The notes beneath the pieces were generated by a model, which saw nothing but the letters and a program-made list of their open reading frames with translations, had not been told where the DNA came from and ran no database searches. Below, one piece after another: positions 18,086 to 27,908 of a stretch of 64,000 nt of DNA. Position numbers and translations under genes: made by a program. The first letter of the stretch is position 1. Each line of letters begins with the position of its first letter. The stretch lies in contig JAKARV010000002.1 in NCBI GenBank assembly GCA_021819205.1, forward strand, positions 55,840 through 119,839, read 5' to 3'. This DNA is from Actinomycetes bacterium. Its GTDB lineage: Bacteria > Actinomycetota > Acidimicrobiia > Acidimicrobiales > Acidimicrobiaceae.

Positions 18086-19183
18086 TTGGCGATCAACATT
18101 GGAGGGGACTTGGCGAGCAAACACAGTGCTTCCCGGCGACGGCGACCCGTGGTCGCCGCTGCAGTAGTGGTGATTCTAGGTGGAGGGGTGGGCGCGCTAG
18201 TTGCCACCTTGTTCAACGGGCCAGCGGCTAAGAGTTCAAGTTCTGCAACTGGAATCTCGAAACCCGAGGCGGCTGCGAAGGTTTCGGCTACATGCCCGCT
18301 TACCGATTTGCCTGCGCCTCAGGGCGGGGTCCCGCAGCGCCCTGCGCTGGCGATCAAGGTGGGCAACGACCCTGGAGCAAGGCCCCAGAGTGGCCTCTCC
18401 GCGGCAGATATCGTCTATGAAGTACAAGCCGAGGGAGGGATTACGCGATTGATCGCCGTGTACCAATGCAACGCCCCGGCTCTGGTGGGTCCGATCCGTT
18501 CTTTGCGCTGGGTTGATTGGCACGTGGTCGGCCAGTTTGGGAATCCGATCCTGGTCTTTGCGGGTGGAATCATTCCCGATGTGAATCAAGTGTTCCAGCA
18601 GGGCTGGCTTTTCCATGTGGACGCGTTGAGCTTCTCCGGCTCACCGTTCGTCCGAACCGCAAACCGGGTTCCTCCCGAAAACCTATATGGGAGTCCGGCG
18701 GGGATTTGGGGGTTGGACCACTCTTCGAAACCGCCAGCTCCGGTGTTTTCTTTCTCCAAGGCAGAACCTTCCGGGGGCGAGACGGTCTCATCGATTAACC
18801 TTCCGTACTCAGGAGCATCAAACATCACTTGGTCGTGGAGTGCCGCCAAGGGCGAATGGCTCCGCTACTACTCTGGTGTCCCGGCCCTCGGCAATGGAGG
18901 TGAGCAGCTCTCTGCCACCAACGTGGTCGTGGAGTACGTAAACGCCCCTCCAGGTCCGTACAACGAGAGCGGACCCAATAGCCCTGGGGTGCGTTCACAG
19001 ACGATAGGTAGCGGGAGTGCGTGGGTGCTCAGGAATGGCAAGCTTTACCAAGCCACTTGGAACCGGCCGAGCCTGGCATCGCCGACCAGCTTTGTCACCG
19101 CATCCGGAACGAAATTGTCGATGAGTCCTGGGCGGACGTGGGTGGAGATCGTTCCGAACTGGGTCCACGGCACAATCCAGTAG
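18086..19183 (+). CDS. DUF3048 (YerB-like) exported protein
   Basis: A 365-residue protein with a basic N-terminus (RRRRP), one hydrophobic segment (about residues 20-43) acting as signal anchor, then DUF3048. The family signature is clear: RPALAIKVGNDPGARPQSGL followed by ADIVYEVQAEGGITRL and VGPIRSLR. No lipobox Cys is evident, unlike the Bacillus lipoprotein YerB. It is extracytoplasmic, and its biochemical role is unknown. The start is uncertain: TTG at 18086 is used here, but TTG at 18110 lies just behind GGAGGGG. It begins 8 bases after the degenerate EAL gene and is probably in the same transcript. Confidence 0.88.
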   Translation: MAINIGGDLASKHSASRRRRPVVAAAVVVILGGGVGALVATLFNGPAAKSSSSATGISKPEAAAKVSATCPLTDLPAPQGGVPQRPALAIKVGNDPGARPQSGLSAADIVYEVQAEGGITRLIAVYQCNAPALVGPIRSLRWVDWHVVGQFGNPILVFAGGIIPDVNQVFQQGWLFHVDALSFSGSPFVRTANRVPPENLYGSPAGIWGLDHSSKPPAPVFSFSKAEPSGGETVSSINLPYSGASNITWSWSAAKGEWLRYYSGVPALGNGGEQLSATNVVVEYVNAPPGPYNESGPNSPGVRSQTIGSGSAWVLRNGKLYQATWNRPSLASPTSFVTASGTKLSMSPGRTWVEIVPNWVHGTIQ

Positions 19184-19207
19184 GCGGCCAAAGACCTTCG
19201 AGACTTT

Positions 19208-19247
19208 AAAAAAAAATCAGGTGGCCCCTGCTGGGGACCACCTGATT
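19208..19247 (-). terminator. Intrinsic terminator for the leftward MFS gene
   Basis: A 10-bp stem AATCAGGTGG/CCACCTGATT extended by CCCC/GGGG around a one-base bulge (19215-19247). On the minus strand it is followed directly by a run of nine T residues (19208-19216). It suits leftward transcription ending about 160 bases after the MFS stop at 19410. It could also slow rightward transcripts from the DUF3048 gene, but it has no T-run on that side. The stretch 19248-19409 holds nothing else I can identify. Confidence 0.85.
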
Positions 19248-19409
19248 CTCTGGGGGTTGGGTTGAAACCGTGTTGAATTCCAAGATAGGGGGCAAAATTG
19301 GGAGCCAGCTAAAAACCGGGGTATGGGTTTCTGTGGATTGTTGGAACCGATGAAGCCGCTAGATTCTCAAACCTTTCGCGCGTAGAACTGCATTACCTGG
19401 GCACGTTGC

Positions 19410-20690
19410 TTAGTTCGCTTCCGACTCCTCGGGAGGGGCGTTTCGGTGGAAGAAAGTGAAGAATAGAACGGCGGAGACAGCTTGAAGGAGGCCGCCAAGG
19501 ATGAGGGGTGCGGCGAGCAGAGACTCTTGGAACAAGTATCCAGAGAGGGTGGGGGATACGGCGGTCATGATTTGCGAGGGGAGATTGGAGAGAGCGGCAA
19601 CCTGGGTCTGCTCATCTGGATCGGCCATCGCAATTACGTAAGACTGGCGGAGAGGAAGCGCAGTACGTTGGGCGAACATGCGGACGTAATAGATGATCCC
19701 GGCCCAAGCGAGTGTAGGGGCAACGGCCAGTGGAATTAGAAGCAGCCCCTGGAGCACTCGAAGCGCCGAAGTGGCTAGGACGGTCCCGTGAAGCCGGGCA
19801 ACCCGCGGGGCAACCAGCCCAGCTGCTATTGTTCCGAGGTTAATCAGGAGATAGAGTTCGCCGATGGCGGTCTGGCCGGCGTGAAAGCGGATGTGGAGCC
19901 AGTAGGTAACGAACGGGCCGAACATGCCGACCGCAGCTCCGTTAAGCGTGTTCGTTGCCCAGAGTCGGTAGACAAGGGTGCGCGAGTTGGCGGGAAAGGC
20001 AAAGAAACTCCGCCCGTTGTTTGAGATGTTTTTGGGGTTTGGATGGTTTCTGGTCAAAAAAACCGCCGCCAATGCAGCTAAAGCCGAAAAGAGAGCGGTG
20101 GCGATCATGGCTGGTCGAAACGCCGTGGTTATGGCCGCGGGAGATGCAGGGGAGAACGCCAGGATCGCGGCCAACCCAGCGCCGGCTACGGCACCGGCGG
20201 ACGATGCAGCGGAGATGATTCCGAAAGCCTGGTTACGCCGTTGGCTGTTGACAACCCTGACGATGAGTTGGGATTCGGCCGGCTGCTGCGGGCCGACGTT
20301 TCCGGCACCAGCGCCAGCTCCGCGTCCGAAAGTTCCGATTGCCGCGAAGGCGAAGAGAGCGGTTCGATCGGCTGAGAGCGCATACACCAACGCTGCTAGG
20401 GACGCCAAGGCAGGAAGCGCAATCATAAAGATGCGAGCCGGAAAGCGGCTAGCGGCAAAGCCCACCAGCGTGGCCAGTCCAGCTGCCCCAACTGCGACCG
20501 CGAAGAAAAGGAGTCCAAGCTCGAAGCCGGAGAAGCCCAGCGCTACAAGGTAAAGGGGGACAACTACGCCTGCCATCGCCCTTGACGTACTCATGGCGAA
20601 GCGCGCCAAGAGCAGGAGTGTGAAGTCCTTGCGGGAGTTGAGTCCGTCGATTAACCCTTGTTCCCGCGTTCTCCAGCTACGCTTGGCCAC
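19410..20690 (-). CDS. MFS transporter
   Basis: A 426-residue membrane protein with about 12 predicted helices in two six-helix halves. The first half begins with FTLLLLARFAMSTSRAMAGVVVPLYL. The central cytoplasmic loop is basic (TRNHPNPKNISNNGR) and the C-terminal half carries a YYVRMFAQRTALPLRQSYV segment. The layout is that of major facilitator superfamily permeases such as drug or metabolite efflux proteins; the substrate cannot be told. It lies 29 bases after the putA stop on the same strand and may be co-transcribed with it. A clear intrinsic terminator follows at 19208-19247. Confidence 0.85.
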   Translation of the reverse strand: MAKRSWRTREQGLIDGLNSRKDFTLLLLARFAMSTSRAMAGVVVPLYLVALGFSGFELGLLFFAVAVGAAGLATLVGFAASRFPARIFMIALPALASLAALVYALSADRTALFAFAAIGTFGRGAGAGAGNVGPQQPAESQLIVRVVNSQRRNQAFGIISAASSAGAVAGAGLAAILAFSPASPAAITTAFRPAMIATALFSALAALAAVFLTRNHPNPKNISNNGRSFFAFPANSRTLVYRLWATNTLNGAAVGMFGPFVTYWLHIRFHAGQTAIGELYLLINLGTIAAGLVAPRVARLHGTVLATSALRVLQGLLLIPLAVAPTLAWAGIIYYVRMFAQRTALPLRQSYVIAMADPDEQTQVAALSNLPSQIMTAVSPTLSGYLFQESLLAAPLILGGLLQAVSAVLFFTFFHRNAPPEESEAN

Positions 20691-20719
20691 GGTTGACCAC
20701 TGGGCGATCCGGCTGCCAA

Positions 20720-23650
20720 TTAGGCGATGTCAGGGCTGAACCCTTGCCGAAGGAGGTTTTCGGAGACTACCTGCTGGTCCGCGAATTGGTAGAGATATGT
20801 CGGCCCGCCCGCTTTGAAGCCAAGGCCAGAATGGCCGAAGCCGCCAAAGGGATGCCTGCCTGGTATCGCGCCAGTAATTGGCCTGTTGACGTAGAGGTTT
20901 CCGGCTCTTGCAGCGGACCTCACTCGGTCGATATGCCCCGGAGATCGGGAGTAGACACCCTGAGTGAGCGCGTATAGCGTATCGTTGGCCTTGGCAATGG
21001 CGTCGTCAAGGCCGCTTGCCCGTTCCACAACTAGCACTGGTCCAAAAATCTCATCACGGTAGAGGGAAGAGTTCCGATCCGGGTCGACGAAGACCGTGGG
21101 AGGAACGTAGTATCCGTCCCCGGTAGGAACGGAGCCCTGTACTAATAGAGTTGCAGAACTCTTCCCCTTTTCGATAGCGCTTTCTATCTTCTCCTTCGCC
21201 GCCCGGTCTATGACCGGGCCCATCTGGGTGGCAGGATCCTTGGGATCGCCAACGACCAGTGTGGCGACGGCTCCGGCCAACCGGTCCAGGAATGCTTCGG
21301 CTATCTGCGCGTCGACCACTACTCTCGAGCACGCCGAGCATTTCTGTCCCGAAAACCCGAAAGCGGAGTAGATGACGCCCGGAACCGCCTGATCGAGATC
21401 GGCGTCGGAGTCGACGATTATCGCGTTCTTGCCGCCCATCTCGGCGATCACGCGCTTTATGGCGCGTTGGCCAGGCAGTACCTGGCTGGCCGCTTGGAGG
21501 ATGTCCAACCCCACCTCGCGCGATCCCGTGAACGCGATGGTGGCTACGTCCTTGTGGCGTACTAGGGGCGCTCCTACCTCTTCCCCGGTTCCCGGCAAGA
21601 AGACGAGCGTCCCGGGGGGCAGGCCGGTGTTGTCGAACGCATCCAGCAGATAGCTCGCACAAAGGGGCGTCTGCTCTGCCGGCTTGAGAACAACCGGATT
21701 GCCCATCGCGAGTGCTGCGGCGACCATACCGGTCGGAATCGCGAGGGGAAAGTTCCAGGGAGGTATCACTGCGGTCACCCCACGCGCGCGGTAGTGAAGC
21801 CGGTTCTCCTCGCCGAGCGGGGAGTCGAGCTCAACCTGTTCGATCAGCTTGAGCTGGTTCGCGTAGTAGCAGAGAAAGTCGATCGCCTCGCCGACGTCGT
21901 TGTCCGCCTCCAGCCACGGCTTGCCGGCTTCGAGAACCTCCACGGCCACAATCTCCTGGCGCCGGTTACGGAGGTTTGCAGCCGCCTTGAGCAATACTGC
22001 CGAGCGGACTTCGGGGGTAGTGGCTGACCACGCCGGGAGAGCGGCGGATGCAACCTGTACGGCCATTTCCACGGTGTCGGAAGTCGGTGCTTCCGCTCTG
22101 GCGAGGACCCAGCTTGGGGTTGCGGGGTTTACCGATTCGATCCAGTCGGCGGGAAGAGCGCCAGGGCGTGCGCAGCTGGCACGCAAGAGTTTGGAGGAGG
22201 ACAGCGCGTGAGAGATGGTTGCGATCGCGCCGCGCTGGCCCTCGATCACACTGCGATGTTCGAAGTGGCTTGCGGGTTCGTGGCGGTACGCGTCATGCCG
22301 TTCCGTTGCGGGCTGAGGAGCCGGCTTTGGCGGTTCGAGGAGCTTTGAAAGATCGGTCTTGTCGCCGAAGCGTTGTTTCAGGAAAGAAGAGTTCGACGTA
22401 TTTTCTAGCAACCTTCTCACTAGGTAGCTCATGCCAGGGATGAGTTCGCCGACCGGTGTATATATCCGTACCTCCTGTCCCGATGCAACCAGGGCAGAGG
22501 CAAGAGGTTCGGCCATTCCGAAGAGCATCTGGAACTCGTAGCGTTGTGGTGGCAAACCAAGCTCCCGTGCGATCGCGATCGTGTTCGCAATCGAGCGGAG
22601 GTTGTGGGAGGCGAATGCGGGATGTACCCGGTCTGTCGAGCGGAGGAGGAGTTCGGTAGAGTGTTCGAATGCGAAATCGGAAGCCGATTTTACCTGGTAA
22701 ACCGGTGGCTCGTGGCTGCCGGCGGACGCTTGAGCCAGCTCCGTGTCCCAGTAGGCTCCCTTCACCAAGCGGATCCAGATCCTGGGGTCTTCGGAGGCGT
22801 ATGGCGCGGCCGCCTCGAGCACTTCTTCAAGGTCGCGGCGGTGCCTCTGGAGGTAAGCCTGCAGTACTAGCCCGATTCGCAGGTCGCCAAGGCTTGGCTC
22901 CTTTAGCAGGCGGCTGAAGACCTCCAGAGTTATTTCGTAGGTCTCGTAGTGCTCCATATCGAGGAAGAGTACTGTTTTCGATTCCATTGCTGCCTTGGCG
23001 AGCGGCGAGAGGCGGGTAACGATCTCGGAAGCTGCGACGTCGCGAGAGAGGGGAGCGAAGTGGGTTGTAAGGGCGCTGGGCTTGACGCTGATCGATATCG
23101 GGGGATCGGGAAGGCCGGCGATCCCGGAAAGCTTGGGTCCGAGCTTCACGAGGCTGGCATGGATCTGCTCCAGCCGAGAGATGTACCGGTCGGCTTCGGC
23201 TTCGGTCACTACGCGCTCTCCGAGCAGATCCACCGTGGCGGCAAAGCCGGAATCCGCGAGCCGTACCAGCTGAGTCTCGATTTCGGTAAGGTTTTCGCCA
23301 AGAATAAACTGGCGTGCCATCTCGAGAATGCTGCTTTTTGCGATCCGGGTTAGCGCAAACCTGCCTGGTGCATTCGCGGCTGCGAGCTTCTGGCCGGACT
23401 TCATCCATGCCGGGGCCGACAGCCCGAGATACTCCAGGATGTGTGAGGTTACGTCTCGGTTGTCACCGGCAAGTGCAGGAAAAACATCGACGAGGCGAAA
23501 GAGGTCGGCTCGGAATTGGTGGTTGTCGAGGGTCTCGCGCATCACCAAGGAGGAGATGCCACGGAGGCGGTAGATGCCGGCCCTACCTCGATAGCCACTC
23601 AGCTCTCGGGCGGCCAGCCGGATCTGCTCTTCGCGCGTGGTTGTAGCCAT
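20720..23650 (-). CDS. putA: Bifunctional proline dehydrogenase / P5C dehydrogenase
   Basis: A 976-residue PutA-type enzyme converting proline to glutamate in two steps. The N-terminal FAD-dependent proline dehydrogenase (about 60-430) shows RLVKGAYWDTE and a YEFQMLFGMAEP segment. The C-terminal NAD-dependent aldehyde dehydrogenase (about 480-970) shows PWNFPLAIPTGM, EMGGKNAIIV, the catalytic Cys in FSGQKCSACSR and EIFGPVL. The ribbon-helix-helix DNA-binding domain of enteric PutA is absent, so it should not regulate its own transcription. Its ATG lies back to back with the neighbouring hydrolase frame. The start was chosen for the typical N-terminus, not for a strong ribosome site. Confidence 0.95.
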   Translation of the reverse strand: MATTTREEQIRLAARELSGYRGRAGIYRLRGISSLVMRETLDNHQFRADLFRLVDVFPALAGDNRDVTSHILEYLGLSAPAWMKSGQKLAAANAPGRFALTRIAKSSILEMARQFILGENLTEIETQLVRLADSGFAATVDLLGERVVTEAEADRYISRLEQIHASLVKLGPKLSGIAGLPDPPISISVKPSALTTHFAPLSRDVAASEIVTRLSPLAKAAMESKTVLFLDMEHYETYEITLEVFSRLLKEPSLGDLRIGLVLQAYLQRHRRDLEEVLEAAAPYASEDPRIWIRLVKGAYWDTELAQASAGSHEPPVYQVKSASDFAFEHSTELLLRSTDRVHPAFASHNLRSIANTIAIARELGLPPQRYEFQMLFGMAEPLASALVASGQEVRIYTPVGELIPGMSYLVRRLLENTSNSSFLKQRFGDKTDLSKLLEPPKPAPQPATERHDAYRHEPASHFEHRSVIEGQRGAIATISHALSSSKLLRASCARPGALPADWIESVNPATPSWVLARAEAPTSDTVEMAVQVASAALPAWSATTPEVRSAVLLKAAANLRNRRQEIVAVEVLEAGKPWLEADNDVGEAIDFLCYYANQLKLIEQVELDSPLGEENRLHYRARGVTAVIPPWNFPLAIPTGMVAAALAMGNPVVLKPAEQTPLCASYLLDAFDNTGLPPGTLVFLPGTGEEVGAPLVRHKDVATIAFTGSREVGLDILQAASQVLPGQRAIKRVIAEMGGKNAIIVDSDADLDQAVPGVIYSAFGFSGQKCSACSRVVVDAQIAEAFLDRLAGAVATLVVGDPKDPATQMGPVIDRAAKEKIESAIEKGKSSATLLVQGSVPTGDGYYVPPTVFVDPDRNSSLYRDEIFGPVLVVERASGLDDAIAKANDTLYALTQGVYSRSPGHIDRVRSAARAGNLYVNRPITGAIPGRHPFGGFGHSGLGFKAGGPTYLYQFADQQVVSENLLRQGFSPDIA

Positions 23651-23711
23651 GTCGTACTATCCTAACCTGGGCGTAAAGACGGAAAAGGTCGCGCACCAAA
23701 AGGGGACATGC

Positions 23712-24578
23712 TTGGAAACCGTGGTTGTTCGGATGGAGGACGGGGCAGCTATTAGCGTCACTCTCTTCGGAAGGTCCGGGCGTAGCGTGATCCTGGTCCA
23801 TGGTCTCGCGTCAAACGGACGACTTTGGTGGCCTGTCGCTCGCCTGTTGGCCCCGTACTGTCGGATCGCGGTACCGGACCTTCGGGGTCATGGGAGCTCC
23901 TCGGGTCAAGGGGGACCGCACAGTATTGAGCTGGCTGCGAAGGATATAAGGCGTATTGTCGAGGAGCTCTCGCTTGATGTGGTTGGAGTGGCCGGACAGT
24001 CTTGGGGTGCGGCAGTGGCGGCTTGCTACGCGCAGCGGTACCCGGCTGGAATCGCAGTGGCGGCGACCGTTGACGGAGTGTTGGAGAGGTTGCGGGATCG
24101 TTTTGCGAGCAGCGAAGCGATGTTGGAGGCGCTAACACCCCCCGACGTCTCCGGGGTCTCCTTGGACGCGCTCGCTGAGCGCCTTGAGGCGCGTTATCGC
24201 CAGTTTCCCGAAGGTGCGGTCGGGGCAGCGCTGGGTAGCTTTTTTGCAGGGCCGGGTGGCGAGGCGCAACGATGTCTGCCAATTCCGGACCACCTCCGGA
24301 TTCTTTCGGATCTTTTCGATTTTGATATGGAGGCGTGCCTGGGAGACATGCAGGCGAGACTTCTCGTCATCGCCTCTCTCTCCGGTGAAGTCGACGAGGA
24401 TCGTCGAAAGTTGGAGATTTCGCGTGGGGTCATTGGGCGAGCCCGGCCGGGGTCGCAGCTTGTAGCCCTAATTGCCGACCATGATGTCCATCTGCAGATG
24501 CCAGAGGTGGTCGCCGGACAGTTGCTTGCGGCAATTTGCGGGACCGGGGCAGCACACGGTTTTGAGCGCGGTGGTTGA
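23712..24578 (+). CDS. Alpha/beta-fold hydrolase
   Basis: An alpha/beta hydrolase of about 289 residues. The oxyanion-hole motif VHGLASNGR and VPDLRGHGSS precede the nucleophile elbow GQSWGAA (Ser of G-x-S-x-G). The acid is probably Asp in EVDEDRRK, and the base His is in DHDVHLQM near the C-terminus. The triad is therefore complete; the substrate is unknown. The open frame extends back to 23637, but TTG at 23712 has AAAAGGGG seven bases upstream and avoids overlap with putA. An ATG at 23649 is the alternative. Divergent from putA, so the promoters of both lie within a very short stretch. Confidence 0.82.
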   Translation: METVVVRMEDGAAISVTLFGRSGRSVILVHGLASNGRLWWPVARLLAPYCRIAVPDLRGHGSSSGQGGPHSIELAAKDIRRIVEELSLDVVGVAGQSWGAAVAACYAQRYPAGIAVAATVDGVLERLRDRFASSEAMLEALTPPDVSGVSLDALAERLEARYRQFPEGAVGAALGSFFAGPGGEAQRCLPIPDHLRILSDLFDFDMEACLGDMQARLLVIASLSGEVDEDRRKLEISRGVIGRARPGSQLVALIADHDVHLQMPEVVAGQLLAAICGTGAAHGFERGG

Positions 24579-24732
24579 CGGCGACGGTGTTGTCGGCAAG
24601 CTGCAAGCGGGCCAACGGAGTTATCCAGTCTTACTGATCGATCAGGGGGCTTCTTCTAGCCTCTTATTGGAGGCAAGTGTTTTCGGCGGCGTGGTTTAGA
24701 TAGGCTTACCCGAAAGCGTCAGGAGGTGAATT

Positions 24733-26391
24733 GTGGCCTACCCGCTCCTGGGAAGATCTCCGGTGGAGTTGGACGAGTGGTCTGAGCTGAAGCGGTATGC
24801 CGCCGAGCTAAAGGGAACCACCATTGCCCAACTTTTTGTGGACGATCCGGGGCGTTCGGAACGGCTAAAGCTTTCCGTTGGCCCTGCCATCGTTGACTTC
24901 TCGAAGAACTTGATCGATAGCTCGGTTGTCGGGATGTTGATCCGGCTAGCGCGACTGCGTGGGCTCGAGGATGCTATTGACGCGATGTGGGCGGGTCAAC
25001 GCATCAACACTACGGAGAACCGGTCCGTGCTTCACGTTGCGTTGCGAATGCAGCGAGGTTCGAAGCTTATGGTTGGGGGCGTTGACGTCGTGGCCGAGGT
25101 TGATTCGGTTCTCGACAGGATGGCCGACTTCGCCACTGCGGTGCGCACTGGGGTTTTCCGTGGTGCGACCGGTAAACCGATAGAGACTGTCGTGAACATC
25201 GGAATCGGCGGATCTTATCTTGGCCCGGAGATGGCAACTCTTGCCCTGCAAGAGTACGCGATTCGCGATATTGCCTTCGAGTTTGTCTCCAACGTCGATC
25301 CCGCGGCTATAGCATCCATAATTGAGCGATGCAATCCGGAGACGACTTTGTTCGTGGTCGCTTCCAAAACCTTCACCACGTTAGAGACGATGACCAATGC
25401 CGGCGCTGCCAGGCAATGGATCCTTGATCAGCTTGGCGACCGGGAAGATGTAATTGCACATCACTTTTGCGCGGTCTCCACGAGCTTGCAGCTGGTCTCC
25501 GATTTTGGAATCGATTCTCGAAATACCTTTGGATTTTGGGATTTTGTCGGCGGTCGGTACTCGGTCGACTCTGCGGTTGGGCTGTCGCTAATGATTGCGA
25601 TCGGTCCGGAGCGGTTCCGCTCTTTTCTTGCGGGCTTCGCCGAAATCGACGCGCACATGCGCTCTTCTCCGCTTGAGAGCAATGTTCCGGTTTTGATGGG
25701 TCTCCTCGCGGTGTGGTACCGAAATTTTTGGGGCGCTCAGACACAAGCGGTGCTTCCGTATTCGGAACGGCTCCGCCGGCTACCTGCCTACCTGCAGCAG
25801 CTAGTCATGGAGTCGAACGGCAAGTCTGTGCGGCTCGACGGCAGTGGAGTCGAGTACAACACCGGCGCCGTTATCTGGGGGGAGCCGGGCACCGACGGAC
25901 AGCACGCGTTCTATCAGCTGATGCACCAGGGAACTACGCTGATTCCAGCGGATTTCATTCTGTTTGCGGAGCCGGTCGCGGGCCCTCCAGGCCAACAGGA
26001 CATGCTGGTTGCCAACGGGCTTGCGCAATCGGCGGCGCTCGCATTTGGCCGTAGCGACGCTGAGTTGCGTGACGCCGGGATTGCTGAGGAGTTAATTCCA
26101 CACAAGCGAATGCCCGGGAACCGTCCGAGTACAGTGCTGCTTTTCCCGCAGCTGACACCGAGGGTTTTGGGGTCTTTGATCGCCCTGTACGAGCACTCGG
26201 TCTTTACCCAAGGGGTGATCTGGGGGATAAATTCCTTCGATCAGTGGGGAGTTGAGCTTGGCAAGGAGATGGCCGCTCGGCTTGTCGGACCGCTGGCCGG
26301 CGCCAAGCCTCCGGATCTTGCGGGTATGGATGCGTCCACGGCGAGCCTGGTAGCCGAGTACCGGCATCTTCGGGGGCGGCCAAACGCTTAA
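24733..26391 (+). CDS. pgi: Glucose-6-phosphate isomerase
   Basis: A 552-residue phosphoglucose isomerase interconverting glucose 6-phosphate and fructose 6-phosphate. It shows NIGIGGSYLGPEMA (sugar-binding loop), VASKTFTTLETMTNA, the first signature in GFWDFVGGRYSVDSAVGLS and the second near VMESNGKSVR. The Glu/His region WGEPGTDGQHAFYQL is intact. Length is normal for the long bacterial type. It starts with GTG after a near-perfect AGGAGGTGA. The upstream 154-base gap has no gene. Transaldolase follows 65 bases later, so the pair links glycolysis with the pentose phosphate pathway; gnd is found 18 kb downstream. Confidence 0.97.
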   Translation: MAYPLLGRSPVELDEWSELKRYAAELKGTTIAQLFVDDPGRSERLKLSVGPAIVDFSKNLIDSSVVGMLIRLARLRGLEDAIDAMWAGQRINTTENRSVLHVALRMQRGSKLMVGGVDVVAEVDSVLDRMADFATAVRTGVFRGATGKPIETVVNIGIGGSYLGPEMATLALQEYAIRDIAFEFVSNVDPAAIASIIERCNPETTLFVVASKTFTTLETMTNAGAARQWILDQLGDREDVIAHHFCAVSTSLQLVSDFGIDSRNTFGFWDFVGGRYSVDSAVGLSLMIAIGPERFRSFLAGFAEIDAHMRSSPLESNVPVLMGLLAVWYRNFWGAQTQAVLPYSERLRRLPAYLQQLVMESNGKSVRLDGSGVEYNTGAVIWGEPGTDGQHAFYQLMHQGTTLIPADFILFAEPVAGPPGQQDMLVANGLAQSAALAFGRSDAELRDAGIAEELIPHKRMPGNRPSTVLLFPQLTPRVLGSLIALYEHSVFTQGVIWGINSFDQWGVELGKEMAARLVGPLAGAKPPDLAGMDASTASLVAEYRHLRGRPNA

Positions 26392-26456
26392 TTGCTTGTA
26401 CGTTTGAGTTTTGGAAGGGTAGCGCCGGGGTCGCCGGCGCGGGCGATGGAGGGAAC

Positions 26457-27536
26457 ATGAAGGCAGTTGACGAGCTAGTGGCCTCGGGGCAGAGCATCTG
26501 GTTGGACGCGATCTCACGGAGGTTGCTCGCGTCCGGGGCGTTGGCGAGGTACATATCCGAGCTTCGGGTCACCGGTCTCACCTCCAACCCCTCGATCCTC
26601 TCGCACGCGATCGCCGGATCGTCGGATTACGATGCCCTGTTGGCATCGGCCGCTCGAAAGACTTCTGACTCCGAGGAACTCGTTTACGAACTAGCCATCT
26701 GGGACCTTGCGGAGGCTTCTGAACTATTCATGCCGGTTCATACTGCTACTGGTGGCGCCGATGGATACGTCTCGATCGAGGTTCCACCAGAGTTTGCTGG
26801 GGACGCAAAGGAGTCGCTGCTTTGGGCGCACCGGCTGTACCAGCGCTTTTCAAATCCGAACGTCATGATCAAGATTCCGGGCACTGCGGCGGGTTTTGAG
26901 GCGATAAGCCAACTGATCTACGAGGGGGTTCCGGTCAACGTCACCCTGCTCTTCTCCGCTGATCAGTATCTGGCCGCCGCCGGCGCATACCTTGAAGGGC
27001 TGGAACGGCGCCAAGCCGACGGCTTGGATCTGGTTGTTGCGTCGGTCGCATCGGTTTTTGTGTCGCGCTGGGATGGCGCGATCGATGCTTTGGTCCCTCC
27101 GGAACTCAACGCACAGGCGGGCCTGGCAGTGATGGAGGAGATCTACGCAAGTTATCAAGAGGTGTTGACTTCGAAGCGTTTTCTCGCGATGAAGGCCCAG
27201 GGCGCCCGTTCTCAGCGGCTCTTGTGGGCTTCTACTTCGACAAAGAATCCGGACTTTCCCGACACGTATTATTTGGGGAAGTTAGTGGCCCCGGGGACAA
27301 TCGACACCGTTCCCGAAAAGACCTTGCTGGCCTTCGCCGACCACGGAAGCGTGGATCCGGTGCTCGGCAGCGGAGTCTCCGTCGCAAGGGAGACGCTGGC
27401 CAAGATTGCCACACACGGCGTAGACTTTGGCGAGATGGCGGTGGTGCTGCAGCAGCAGGGTGCAGCGGCATTCGAGGCCGACTGGAAGTCACTTCTGGCA
27501 ACCGTCGGGGCAAAAGCAACCAAGCTCCGCCATTAA
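26457..27536 (+). CDS. tal: Transaldolase
   Basis: A 359-residue transaldolase (TalB/actinobacterial Tal class), which moves a three-carbon unit between sugar phosphates in the non-oxidative pentose phosphate pathway. It shows the N-terminal TGLTSNPSIL motif, the Schiff-base Lys in NVMIKIPGT (residue about 140), VTLLFSADQY and LWASTSTKNP. It follows pgi on the same strand, and ATG follows GGAGGGAAC. In many actinobacteria tal and pgi are neighbours or fused; here they are separate genes. A weak hairpin follows the stop. Confidence 0.95.
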   Translation: MKAVDELVASGQSIWLDAISRRLLASGALARYISELRVTGLTSNPSILSHAIAGSSDYDALLASAARKTSDSEELVYELAIWDLAEASELFMPVHTATGGADGYVSIEVPPEFAGDAKESLLWAHRLYQRFSNPNVMIKIPGTAAGFEAISQLIYEGVPVNVTLLFSADQYLAAAGAYLEGLERRQADGLDLVVASVASVFVSRWDGAIDALVPPELNAQAGLAVMEEIYASYQEVLTSKRFLAMKAQGARSQRLLWASTSTKNPDFPDTYYLGKLVAPGTIDTVPEKTLLAFADHGSVDPVLGSGVSVARETLAKIATHGVDFGEMAVVLQQQGAAAFEADWKSLLATVGAKATKLRH

Positions 27537-27908
27537 AATTTATTTCGGATCGGTTTGGCGCCGATCGACGGCTCCCCTCCTTCGCGCAACTGTGCGGCTT
27601 GCTCATCGGAAGCAAGCGATTCAAGTTGGCCTCGTGGTTGAGTTGGGATGGCTGTCCGAGGGTAGTACTACTTAGTGTGGTATGTCGAACACTCCAAGAG
27701 CTGATATAACTTCCGAGTACCCATCGCTGATTCGGTCTAATAACGTTTGCTCCGGTCTGGCATTGTTGGCAATTCGAGAGCTGCGCCGGATCAATATTGA
27801 ACGTTTTCGCAGCTAATCAACGAATGTTGACACGTTATTCTTAGGTACGAGCCTGCTCGGACCCTGCGAGAGAGACTCGATAGATCGCAATTCCAGGGAG
27901 GGTTTATC
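27537..27908. other. Intergenic region after tal
   Basis: 372 bases with no convincing gene. A perfect 6-bp inverted repeat GATCGG/CCGATC (27548-27566) begins 12 bases after the tal stop and could form a hairpin, but no T-run follows on the plus strand. A TTGACA at about 27826-27831 precedes the next gene without a good -10 at 16-18 bases. A clear GGGAGGG stands before the ATG at 27909. Confidence 0.5.
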
